Shown one piece after another: positions 1-8,400 of a stretch of DNA of 14,434 nucleotides. A model generated the notes under the pieces. It did not search any database. It was not told the DNA's origin and saw only the letters and a list, made by a program, of their open reading frames with translations. The translations under genes and the position numbers were made by a program. The stretch's first letter is position 1. Each line of letters begins with the position of its first letter. The stretch comes from JBBIMS01 sp964531645 (GTDB lineage: Bacteria > Acidobacteriota > Aminicenantia > JBFLYD01 > JBBIMS01), in contig CAZHEF010000047.1 of assembly GCA_964531645.1 (NCBI GenBank), positions 1 to 14,434 on the forward strand, read 5' to 3'.

Positions 1-63
1 ATTGAATTTGGTAAAATTATAGGGACAGTTCGCAGTGGTTTTGAGGGCGGAGCCAATCTTTAA
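1..63 (+). CDS. Possible 3' end of a CDS entering from the left (very tentative)
   Basis: From base 1 this frame is open for 20 codons and stops at TAA 61-63; the last residues would read ...TVRSGFEGGANL. The stretch is visibly richer in G and C than the AT-rich repeat that follows, which is compatible with coding sequence. However, one minus-strand frame is open over the same bases, and 20 codons without a stop can occur by chance. No family is recognised. The stop lies just before the repeat at 64-151. It could equally be non-coding. Confidence 0.2.
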   Translation: MEFGKIIGTVRSGFEGGANL

Positions 64-151
64 CATTGGAAATTTTAAAATGCAAAATGAAAATTAAGTC
101 CGTTTAATCATTTTAAAATCTGCAATTTAAAATTTGCATTTTGCAATTTTG
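64..151 (+). repeat. AT-rich interspersed repeat, copy 1
   Basis: This roughly 88-bp element aligns almost end to end with the reverse complement of the sequence at 11611-11858. Both copies have ATTGGA(A/G)ATTTTAAAATGCAAAATGAAA at one end and CAATTTAAAA...TTTGCATTTTGCAAT at the other, with a short dissimilar core (about 90-100 here). The ends are roughly complementary (TGCAAAATG versus CATTTTGCA), so a single strand could fold on itself. It ends a few bases beyond the stop codon of the sulfatase-like gene. It has no coding capacity. Confidence 0.7.
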
Positions 152-155
152 CCTT

Positions 156-2654
156 TTATTTAATATAACCAAGGGATTCTAATTTGGATTTTAACTCTTC
201 GTCAATAATTCTTTTTTCAACTTTTGGAGGTTTCTTAGCCTTGTATTCTTTAATCATTTCAAGCATTTCTTTGGCAATTTCACTACCCTCACTGTATAAA
301 TTATTCTTTTCATCAGGGTCATTCTTAAGATTATAGAGTTCAAAGGGGTATTGGGGTGGCGGAGGATAAGTGAGGAATTTTTGCCATCCTTGAGTTATCT
401 GATTCACAATTAATTTGCAATCTCCGTAGACAAGGGAGATTCTCTGAGGAATGTGAGGTTTTTCCAGGTCATAGTAAATTTCAGAGAAACATTTTCTTTC
501 TTCTTTTTCCTTTCCCTTTATAACAGGGATGAGACTTTTTCCATCCATTCTAAATTCAGAAGGATTAAATCCAAGAACATCAAGAACAGTTGGAGCGATA
601 TCTATAAGTCTAACATTCTGTGAAATTCTTTTCCCCATGAATTTTTGATAGGGGAATTTAATTATGAGAGGAACTCTTATCAATTCATTGTACAAGGTGT
701 GGGCATGTTGCCATCCACCATGGTCATACAACTCATCTCCATGGTCAGATGTAATTATTATCATTGTCTGGTCATATATTCCTTCTTCTTTGAGCTTTTT
801 AACAAGTGGCTTGATAAGATGCTCGTCAATCGTTCTACTCTCAGCTCTTAAGAGAATTTTGATGCTTTCGATTTCTTCTTCCTTCAAGGGCTTATATGTT
901 CCTTTGCCACCGCCAAGTAACTTGTTTATTGATATACCTTCCCACAAAATCTTCTTGCCTTTTAAAACAATTTTTCTAATTTCTTCTGGAGATTCAAGAG
1001 GTTCATGGGCTTGATAAGTATGAAGAAAGAGAAAGAAATCTTTCCCATGATTAGATGAGATAAACTTATCCGCTCTTTCAAAAATAGGTTTTGAAGAGTC
1101 CGGAAGCTCAGAGCCATCCCATTCTTTGTATTGATTAAATCCTTTTGAAAACCCAAAATTTGCAGAGACAAGACCTCCTCCAGTGTATGCAAATGTTAAA
1201 AAACCTTTCTCTCTCAATAGCTGAGGAAGGATTTTAACAAAACTTGGGACTTTAGCAGAAAGTAAGTTAGTCCCGTGGGAGGTTGGATTTAGTCCTGAAA
1301 GGATTGAAAGATGTGATGGTATTGTCCATGGTGCCTGAGAATAAGCGTTCTCAAAAATAACTGAATCCTCAGCAAATTTGTCAATGTTTGGTGTAAAGTC
1401 TTTTTTGCCGTTATAAATCCCAAGATAGTCCCTTCTGAGGGCGTCAAGAGAAATGAGGATGACATTTTTTGTTTTTTCTGGCGTTTTCGTCCTGTAAAGA
1501 TAAGGATTAATCCATGCAACAAATGCACCATCTTTTGATTTGTTTTCGGTTAAGAATATAACTTTCCCCTTCCCTTTTACAATCTTTCCAATTTCAATTT
1601 TCTCGAATATGAAATCGGGTTTATCCTCTGGAAAAATTTCTCTAAAAAATAAATGAGTAGAAGAACTTCCATTGATAAAATATATTGAAAGCATTGTTTT
1701 TGAGCTTCTTTCCCAAGGTATTACAAAATACCCGAATTCAAGGACACTATCCTTTTCTATTGAAACAGGGAACTCAAGTTTTGTCCTTGGTGGTGAAAAA
1801 ATACCATCCCAGGTCTGGTCAAAAAAACGAACTTTCCTTTTTATTCCGTAGGGATTTTCACCATTAAAATCATCCACCCACTCATTTCGTTCTTCAATCA
1901 GGAGGTTTTTCGCTTTTATCCAAGATGAACTGAAGAAATAACTTTTATTTAAAGTTAGATAGGAAAAATGCACATTTCCGGGACTTGCCCAGGAAGGAAG
2001 GCAAAGGAGAAGAAGGTTTTTGTTGGATATAATTTTAATCTTTTTAATGCTCCCCGCTTCTTTGGTGATTATTTTAATTTTATTTAATCCTAACTTCGAA
2101 TTTAATCTGATTGATTTTATCAATAAATTTTCAGGAAGAAGCTCTATTTTTTCTTTATCATTTAAACTAACAATTAAATCTCCGTTTTTCTTCTCTTCCT
2201 TTTTAATCTCCAGTAAAAATTCACCCTCTGGGAAAAATTCTTCAATCTTTATTACTTTACTTTCTGAATTGGGTATTATTTCTTTCTCATTCCTAAGAAA
2301 AGTCCATGAATATTCTAAAGGTTCTTTTAAAAAGATTTCAGGTGAATAAAAGGTAATATTTCTTTTACCAATATTTAATTTTAAACTTTCTATAAAATTG
2401 CTGTTGAAGTGATTTAAAACTGGAAAATCTGTGGATGCTCCCCAGACCTTCAAGTCTTTTTCCTTGCTCAAATCTTTTATGAGAGTCCAGATAGAAAGAA
2501 CCTCCTCTCTGTTCTCAAGTTGTTGATAGAGTTCATAATATGGATACTCTTTTATATTATCTTTTTTGAGATTTTCTCTGAAATTGTAAAAATCAGGAGA
2601 TTTGGAGCATGAAAGGAGAAAAAAAGGAAATAGAATAATGAAAATTTTTTTCAT
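156..2654 (-). CDS. Sulfatase/alkaline-phosphatase-superfamily lipoprotein with a Thr at the nucleophile position
   Basis: This 832-aa protein is likely an exported, membrane-anchored hydrolase or transferase acting on a sulfate or phosphate ester; the substrate is unknown. Residues 1-16 form a lipoprotein signal ending in the lipobox LLSC (Cys16). Residues of about 20-390 are a long N-terminal part, with a beta-rich section near 280-390 like that preceding the catalytic domain in other large sulfatase-like proteins. The catalytic domain starts near 395: metal ligand Asp404 (ISLDALRRDYLG), the nucleophile motif APWTIPSH with Thr444, and a second metal site at SDHGDE (Asp637, His638) followed by WQHAHTLYNELIRVPLI. 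Canonical sulfatases have Cys or Ser followed by x-P-S-R here, so formylglycine chemistry is unlikely. The start follows GAGGGG at 2660-2665, 5 bp from the ATG. It has its own promoter and is not coupled to the upstream waaF cluster. Family call firm; function open. Confidence 0.88.
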   Translation of the reverse strand: MKKIFIILFPFFLLSCSKSPDFYNFRENLKKDNIKEYPYYELYQQLENREEVLSIWTLIKDLSKEKDLKVWGASTDFPVLNHFNSNFIESLKLNIGKRNITFYSPEIFLKEPLEYSWTFLRNEKEIIPNSESKVIKIEEFFPEGEFLLEIKKEEKKNGDLIVSLNDKEKIELLPENLLIKSIRLNSKLGLNKIKIITKEAGSIKKIKIISNKNLLLLCLPSWASPGNVHFSYLTLNKSYFFSSSWIKAKNLLIEERNEWVDDFNGENPYGIKRKVRFFDQTWDGIFSPPRTKLEFPVSIEKDSVLEFGYFVIPWERSSKTMLSIYFINGSSSTHLFFREIFPEDKPDFIFEKIEIGKIVKGKGKVIFLTENKSKDGAFVAWINPYLYRTKTPEKTKNVILISLDALRRDYLGIYNGKKDFTPNIDKFAEDSVIFENAYSQAPWTIPSHLSILSGLNPTSHGTNLLSAKVPSFVKILPQLLREKGFLTFAYTGGGLVSANFGFSKGFNQYKEWDGSELPDSSKPIFERADKFISSNHGKDFFLFLHTYQAHEPLESPEEIRKIVLKGKKILWEGISINKLLGGGKGTYKPLKEEEIESIKILLRAESRTIDEHLIKPLVKKLKEEGIYDQTMIIITSDHGDELYDHGGWQHAHTLYNELIRVPLIIKFPYQKFMGKRISQNVRLIDIAPTVLDVLGFNPSEFRMDGKSLIPVIKGKEKEERKCFSEIYYDLEKPHIPQRISLVYGDCKLIVNQITQGWQKFLTYPPPPQYPFELYNLKNDPDEKNNLYSEGSEIAKEMLEMIKEYKAKKPPKVEKRIIDEELKSKLESLGYIK

Positions 2655-2850
2655 ATCATCCCCTCATCTCAATTCCCTTCCCGGAGGAAAGAAAATAAAA
2701 GAGAATATCATAAATTGAATTTTTGTAAGAAATAGCCTCTCTTTTCTTCATATCAATCTTTTACAACAAAAATTCTCGTTTGTATATAACACAATTCACA
2801 AAAACTGAAAAAAGTTTCACCTTGAACACTCACCTTTAAAAACAAATTTA

Positions 2851-2879
2851 ATTATAGCATAAAACATACTCTTTCTAAA
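2851..2879 (-). promoter_or_regulatory. Sigma70-type promoter with extended -10, upstream of the sulfatase-like gene
   Basis: On the minus strand, a perfect TATAAT (2851-2856) is preceded by TGC, giving the extended -10 TGnTATAAT. With a 17-bp spacer the -35 is TTTAGA (2874-2879), which matches TTGACA at four of six bases. The predicted start, near 2844, leaves an unusually long leader of about 190 nt before the ATG at 2654. Confidence 0.55.
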
Positions 2880-2944
2880 ACTAAACTTAAGTGTGAATTG
2901 CAAATTTTAAAGTAACTATATACTTCAACTCTTCCGCTCTTCTG

Positions 2945-2965
2945 TTTGCTATTTGCTGTGTGCTG
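2945..2965. repeat. Three heptamer tandem units spanning a stop codon
   Basis: The plus strand reads TTTGCTA, TTTGCTG, TGTGCTG, three 7-nt units in tandem. Read on the minus strand they encode the final residues (TAHSK region) and the TAG stop (2949-2951) of the TIGR02757-family gene, so the end of that protein appears to lie in a simple intergenic-type repeat. Confidence 0.5.
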
Positions 2966-3719
2966 TTAAGAACTTTTCTATCTCTCCCTCCATATCAGCT
3001 CTGCAAAGGGAAAAATCGTATCTTAAAGGATCTATAGGGTCATATTCTCTTAACGAATTTGTAATTTCTTCAGCAGTTTTCCAGTCATTGGACTTTCTCT
3101 TTGTAAATCCAAGAATTCTTCCAATTCTTGAAATGTGAGTATCAAGGGGAATTATTAAAGATGATGTCCCTATCTCGCTCCAGAGTCCTGTATCCACATT
3201 GTCTTTTCTCACCATCCACCTCATAAACATGTTCAATCTTTTGCAGGGGCTCCCATCAAAAGGGTCAGGAAGAAGAAAGGAATTCTTAATGCCTATTTCT
3301 GAAACAAAATTGTGTAAAGAATTTTTCATGTTTTTCTCGGAATTCCAATGGGACAGGAAGAAATTCTTTAATCTCCCGTGTTTTTTAATTATTTCAGATA
3401 TTCTTTTAAAAAGCCTTTCCATGTCCTCATTTTTAAAAAACCTGTAGGAAAAATTCTTGAAGAGTTGATGGAAATTTTTTTCTTCTCTGAAAAATTCATT
3501 TGGCTTTTCTCCAACAACCATTAATAATTTATCCATTGCTTTAAATATCTGGTCTATTCTTCCAAGGGATAGAGATGATGCAATCAAACCCATAATCTCC
3601 ATATCGTCTGGAGTATTGAAGACATAAACATATTTTATAGGGTCTTTCTCAATGTATTCCTTTTTATTAAATTTTTCAAAAATGTAATCAAGGAAATCCT
3701 TTATTAACTTTTTATCCAT
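2949..3719 (-). CDS. TIGR02757 (DUF2400) family protein
   Basis: This 256-aa protein matches the conserved pattern of the TIGR02757/DUF2400 family as remembered. It shows an N-terminal DPIKYVYVF...D.EI.GLIASSLSLGR block (residues 26-54), the central LLPDPFDGSPCKRLNMFMRWMVRKD region (149-173), VDTGLW (175-180), PLDTHISRIGRILGF (191-205) and the closing DPIDPLRYDFSLC (227-239). The LDTH...R..G segment resembles the corresponding part of endonuclease III-like HhH-GPD proteins, so a DNA-repair-related fold is a reasonable inference, but no activity is assigned. Its ATG overlaps the end of gmhB by 8 nt (ATGGATAA) and has no clear Shine-Dalgarno, suggesting translational coupling. It is the last gene of the waaF-gmhB run. 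The final residues fall in a heptamer repeat. Confidence 0.85.
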   Translation of the reverse strand: MDKKLIKDFLDYIFEKFNKKEYIEKDPIKYVYVFNTPDDMEIMGLIASSLSLGRIDQIFKAMDKLLMVVGEKPNEFFREEKNFHQLFKNFSYRFFKNEDMERLFKRISEIIKKHGRLKNFFLSHWNSEKNMKNSLHNFVSEIGIKNSFLLPDPFDGSPCKRLNMFMRWMVRKDNVDTGLWSEIGTSSLIIPLDTHISRIGRILGFTKRKSNDWKTAEEITNSLREYDPIDPLRYDFSLCRADMEGEIEKFLTAHSK

Positions 3720-4272
3720 TAAGATTTTCTTTTATCCACTTGACAGCTTCAAGGACATTTTCAGCTACAAAATCAGGCTCTACTCCTATCTTTTCAAGCT
3801 CCTTTTTGCTATTTTTTCCATAACCTGTAAGAACAAGTATCCCACTCCCCCCAAAATTTTTTGCAAACAGGACATCCTCCACCTTGTCTCCAATTACATA
3901 ACTCTTTCTCAGATCGATTCCGAAATCATCCTTTGCCTTCAGGGCCATACCTATAAGGGGCTTTCTGCAATTTATATCTTCTGAGTAATCTGGATGAGAT
4001 GGGCAATAGTAAAAGGCAGTGATTTTTGCATTGTTTCTTTCAAATTCTTTTCTCATTTTATTATGAATTTCTTCAACATCCTTTTCTCTCAAGATCCCCT
4101 TTGCAACTCCTGCCTGATTGGTTGTAACTATTGCAAGGAATCCAAGATTGTTAATTATTCTTACAGCCTCAAAAGCAAATGGATAAATTTTTATATCTTC
4201 ATATCTGGAAATGTAATTCCCCTTTTCCTCATTCAAAGTTCCGTCCCTGTCAAGAAATACTGCTATCTTCAT
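3712..4272 (-). CDS. gmhB: D-glycero-D-manno-heptose 1,7-bisphosphate 7-phosphatase (HAD family)
   Basis: This 186-aa HAD phosphatase removes the 7-phosphate from heptose bisphosphate in the cytoplasmic pathway to ADP-heptose, the precursor of the LPS inner core. Motif I is FLDRDGTLN (nucleophile Asp8, acid/base Asp10); motif II includes VTTNQAGVAKG (49-59); Arg103-Lys104 of CRKP provide substrate contacts; IGDKVEDV (Asp129, Asp133) supplies the Mg site. Length fits the family. The zinc loop is unusual: CPSHP (Cys90, Ser92, His93) and INCRKP (Ile100, Cys102) replace CPHHP and CxCRKP as I recall them from E. coli, so two of four ligands seem lost. The gene overlaps waaF by 4 nt (ATGA) and the next gene by 8 nt. 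A related histidinol-phosphatase-like role is possible, but the waaF neighbour favours GmhB. Confidence 0.88.
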   Translation of the reverse strand: MKIAVFLDRDGTLNEEKGNYISRYEDIKIYPFAFEAVRIINNLGFLAIVTTNQAGVAKGILREKDVEEIHNKMRKEFERNNAKITAFYYCPSHPDYSEDINCRKPLIGMALKAKDDFGIDLRKSYVIGDKVEDVLFAKNFGGSGILVLTGYGKNSKKELEKIGVEPDFVAENVLEAVKWIKENLNG

Positions 4273-5282
4273 AAACCTAAAAGTTTTAAAGATACTGAAA
4301 ATACTTCTTCAACCGATATTTCTGTCATACAGATATGTCCAATTGGGCAAATTCTGTATTTGCAGGGAGCGCAGGGGATATCTTTTTTGACTATAATGTA
4401 GGGCTCATGGAATGGGGATGTGGCTTCAGGAGAAGTAGGACCAAATATTGCAACAATTGGTATTCTGAAAGCATTGGCAATATGCATCGGACCAGAGTCG
4501 TTTGTAATGAAAAGATCAAGATGGGAAATATATGCCATAAGTTCTCTAAGAGTTGTCTCGCCTGTTAGGATAATTGCAGAATTTCCTATGAATTTTTGAA
4601 TTTCCAAAGCTATTGGTGTCTCATCCCTTGAGCCAAAAATTATTATATTGGCATCCAATTTCTTCTTTAGTAGCTTTGCTAAGACTCCATATCCACTTGT
4701 TTTCCATCTTTTTGCCTCCCCATAATAAGCTCCAGGATTTATACCTATATTTACTCCATCCAATTTGGCTCCCTTTTTCAAGAGGTTCTCCTTTGCCTGT
4801 TTTCTTTCCTCATCCGTGAGATAAAGTTCTATACTGGGGTTATCAAATCTGAAACCGATTTCTTTCAAAAAATCCAGATAATAAAAAACATGATGTTTCT
4901 TATCCCTCCGCCATTTTACCCTTTTCGTTAAAAGTAAATCCCTAAAATCTCTCGAATAGCCTATTCTCTCAGGAATCCTTGCAAGAAAGAACTCCAGAGC
5001 AGTGTAAAAGGAATTTGTGAAAAGAAAACCCCTTGAGAAATTTGAGTCTTTTATTTTTTTGACATTTTCTCTCAATATTTTCAAATTACCTCCCTTACTA
5101 ATTTCAAGAATCCCATCAACAAAGGGAAGGTTTCTGTAAAGTTCAATTACCCAGGGTATCCCGCATACCCATACTTCAGAATCGGGCAAATTATCTTTTA
5201 TTACCTTTAGAGAAGGAATTGCCATAACTGAGTCTCCAATCCAGTTAGGTGATCTTACAACTATTCGAATTGGATATTTCAT
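4269..5282 (-). CDS. waaF: ADP-heptose:LPS heptosyltransferase, glycosyltransferase family 9 (WaaF-like)
   Basis: This 337-aa GT-B enzyme transfers heptose from ADP-heptose onto the LPS inner core at the cytoplasmic face of the inner membrane. The N-terminal lobe opens with VVRSPNWIGDSVMAIPSL (residues 8-25), the heptosyltransferase signature with the conserved Asp17. The C-terminal lobe has GINPGAYYGEAKRW (180-193, phosphate-contacting Lys191), the ADP-heptose motif FITNDSGPMHIANA (258-271) and FGPTSPEATSP (280-290). A late Cys-rich segment CAPC...CPIGHICM (Cys304, 307, 312, 318) is shared with many WaaF-type proteins. It best fits heptosyltransferase II rather than WaaC, though the acceptor cannot be proved. 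It is the first gene of a three-gene coupled set. The ATG at 5282 has no obvious ribosome-binding site, and a 157-bp spacer separates it from the kinase gene. Confidence 0.88.
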   Translation of the reverse strand: MKYPIRIVVRSPNWIGDSVMAIPSLKVIKDNLPDSEVWVCGIPWVIELYRNLPFVDGILEISKGGNLKILRENVKKIKDSNFSRGFLFTNSFYTALEFFLARIPERIGYSRDFRDLLLTKRVKWRRDKKHHVFYYLDFLKEIGFRFDNPSIELYLTDEERKQAKENLLKKGAKLDGVNIGINPGAYYGEAKRWKTSGYGVLAKLLKKKLDANIIIFGSRDETPIALEIQKFIGNSAIILTGETTLRELMAYISHLDLFITNDSGPMHIANAFRIPIVAIFGPTSPEATSPFHEPYIIVKKDIPCAPCKYRICPIGHICMTEISVEEVFSVSLKLLGL

Positions 5283-5395
5283 TCTAAATAATGCCTGAAT
5301 ACATTAATAATGGAGTCAAAAGATGAAAACGAATCAAGAGATAAATAGATAAAAAACATGCAGTAAAGAAGATTCTGGCAATTTTTGATAGTAGC

Positions 5396-5430
5396 TTTTT
5401 CTCTTCTCGCTTTTTTTGCTGCTCTCGCAT
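5396..5430. repeat. Degenerate CTCGC-rich intergenic repeat
   Basis: The sequence between the kinase stop and waaF contains CTCTTCTCGC, then a T-run, then GCTGCTCTCGCATA. The TCTCGC words on long T/C runs resemble the 50-bp tandem at 11875-11974 and the segment at 14346-14395. The rest of the 157-bp spacer holds no gene, hairpin terminator or convincing promoter. Confidence 0.4.
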
Positions 5431-5439
5431 ATATGTATT

Positions 5440-8400
5440 TTAAGCCTTATTGACAAAAATTTCATCCCTTTTCCTTCCTCCTGAAATAGCAGATATAATA
5501 TCTTCTATCTTGAATGGTTTTGTTATCACAAAATCTATTCTAAGTTTTTCAAGTCTTTCTCTTTCTTCTTTTATGTTCCATCCTGTTATAAAACCAATTT
5601 TAACATTTTTATTTACGGCTCTTATTTTCTCTGCAACTTCCCACCCTGAAATTCCTGGCATTCCCAGATCTGTCATTACAATATCGAAATCTTCCTTTTC
5701 AAATTTTGAGAGTCCTTCACCACCTGATCTTGCCAGAGAAACTTTATGTCCATTTACTTTTAGAATTTCCCCAATAAGATCTATAACATACTCCTCATCC
5801 TCAATAACAAGAACCTTCATGGGCATCTTCTCTTTTTCTTTAATCTCAACAATTCTTTTCATAATCCCCTTAGCTTTAGGAAGATAAACTTTTACATTTG
5901 TCCCTTTTCCCTCTTCACTTTCTATTTTAATCCTTCCCTTATGTTTTTTTATTACTCCATAAACAAATGTCAGTCCAAGTCCTGTTCCAGAGACTCCCTT
6001 TGTGGTAAAGAAAGGATCAAAAACTTTGTCAAGCTCTGAAGAAGGAATCCCTCTTCCATTATCTTTGATCTCTATTAATACCCACTTGCCTGTTGAACTG
6101 GAACGGACATAAATATAACCGTTCTTCTCAATTGAATCTACAGAATTAAGAATAATATTTACAATTGCTTCTCTAATTTCTGCATATAGCCCTTTTACAA
6201 AGAGTCCTTTACCGAACTCCGATTTTATTTCTATTTTCTTTCCCATCGCTTCCGCCTCATTTTTCCATTTTACTTCTGTAAACTGAATAGCATCTTCTAT
6301 CGGTCGAGTTATTTCTACAATCTCCAGTTCTCCTTTCTCTTCAACCTTTGAAAAACCAAGCAATCTTCTTACTATTTCAGCACCTCCAAGGGCAGCTTTT
6401 TCAATTATCTCAAGATTTCTTCTAATCTCAGGGTCCTCAGTTCGTTGGGAAAGGAGTTGAGCTCTTGCAATGATTGCAGAAAGGATATTGTTGAACTGAT
6501 GGGCTATACCTGCTGAGGCGATACCGAGAGCTTTCATTTTCTCTGTCTGGACAAGTTTACTCTGACTCTCCTTGAGTCTTTTATAAGCTTCTTTAACATC
6601 TTTGAAAAGTCTCGCATTTTCCATGGCAAGGACAACATGGTTGGCAATTGTCTGCAGAAAGTCAAGATGCCAGAATGTAAAAGCTCTTTTCCTGTAACTC
6701 TGAATTGAAACTACTCCAAGAACTTTACCCTTTGAAATAATTGGAACTCCAATGTAGGATTGAGTGACTTTAACAATTACAATAGGTCTTACAGGAAGAA
6801 ACTCCTTTTCTCTGTCGTAGTCAGTGAACATTAAAGGCTTCTTATTTTTGATTATCCAACCTGTAAGACCTTTCATCTGGGATATCTTCCTAGGTTCTAA
6901 TTTTATAGGTTTTCCTTTATCAATAAAGAAAGGAAAAGAAACCTCGTCCTTCTCATGATTACACACTGCAAGATAATAGGTGTCAACATTGAATATTTCC
7001 ATGATTTTCCGTGAAATTATTCTGTAAAGTTTTCTGAGGTCAAGGGTTGAGATGGAAGCAGAACTTATTTCGTTAAGAGCTCTCATCTCTTCAGCCTTAT
7101 TTCTAATTTCCTCAAATAATATGGCATTTCTGATTGCAAGGGCTATCTGGGATGCAAAATAGTTAAGAATTCTGAGATGCTCTTCATTGTAGGCATTAAG
7201 TTTTGGACATACAAGATCTAAAACTCCTATAGCTTCATTCTGGTAAATTAAGGGAATAGCAATTTCAGAAAGTATGTTGGGAGCTCCTGGAATATATCTA
7301 TTATCCTTTCTAACATCAGGAACAATAATGGGTTTTTTTTGAAGAAAACAATTTCCGGTTATCCCTTTCCCAACTTCAACAATTCCTTTAAATTCATCTA
7401 ACTTAGGACCGAGATAAGCTTTTACCTCAAGGGCATTCAAAGATGGATTGTAAATTAGAATTCCTCCAGAAGTAAAAGGGACAAGAGGTTTTAAATTAAT
7501 AATTATTCTGTTCAGTAATTCATCGAGCTCAAGCAAGCTTGATATTTCCTGAGAAAGATTGTAGAAGGTAGATAGTTCCTTTATCCTGTTTGTCAAATTC
7601 CTGTAAAGTTCAAGATTTTCAAGCATTATTGAGAGCTGGTCAGCAATTGTAGAAATTGTTTTAACATCCTCTCTTTTAAAAGCACTCAGATTTTCTGATT
7701 GAACATCAATAATACCAATTACATTCCCCTCTTTATCTTTTATAGGAACAGCAATCTCTGAGTTAACCTCGTCAAAAAATGATAGATAATGGGAGTCTTT
7801 CTTTACATTTCCTGAAATATAAATTTTTCCTGTTTTAAAAGCCCTTCCAATTATACCCTTTTCAGGATCTTGGCTATACTTTAGAGGAATCTTTTCTTTA
7901 AGCCAACCCCCTTTTGCAACCTGAATAAGCTTATTGGAAGTTTTATCGAACATAAGGATAAAGACAAATGGATAATTTTGAATTTTTTTCAGAAGTTCAA
8001 CAGCCTCGTTATAAATTTTCTGAACCTGCATGGAGCTTGTAATAACCTTTCCAAGCCCAGTTATTGCCTTTAGCTGTTTTATTGTCTTCCTCTGTCTTTC
8101 AAAAAGAGCTGAGTTAGCAATTGCCAGTGCTATAAGCTCTCCGAAAGACATCGCAATCTCTTTATCCTGTTCAGAGTATGTTCTCGGCAAATTATGATAA
8201 TAAACGAGAATTCCTACAAGACTTTTCCTGTAATTGCAGGGAATTATGTTTAGACCTCTATATCCACCTTTTAAAGCGAGCTCTCTTGCAAAGGGATTTT
8301 CAACCTTTTGTATGTCCTCAACAAAAATGGGCTTCTGGGAATAAACTACCTTAGCACCCTCAGCCTTTTTCCAGTTTTCTTTAATTTCATTCAAATATTC

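Noticed and set aside
1..60. Edge of a REP-associated (RAYT) transposase element, suggested by a GGGACAGT word
   Set aside because: Only a single short word resembles such flanks; no transposase sequence or paired palindrome is visible.
645..1014. Plus-strand open frames opposite the sulfatase-like gene, and similar ones at 2020-2349, 3199-3447, 3994-4401, 5450-5887 and 13558-13869
   Set aside because: They lie antisense to, or in another frame of, well-supported genes, show no family motifs and lack ribosome-binding sites.
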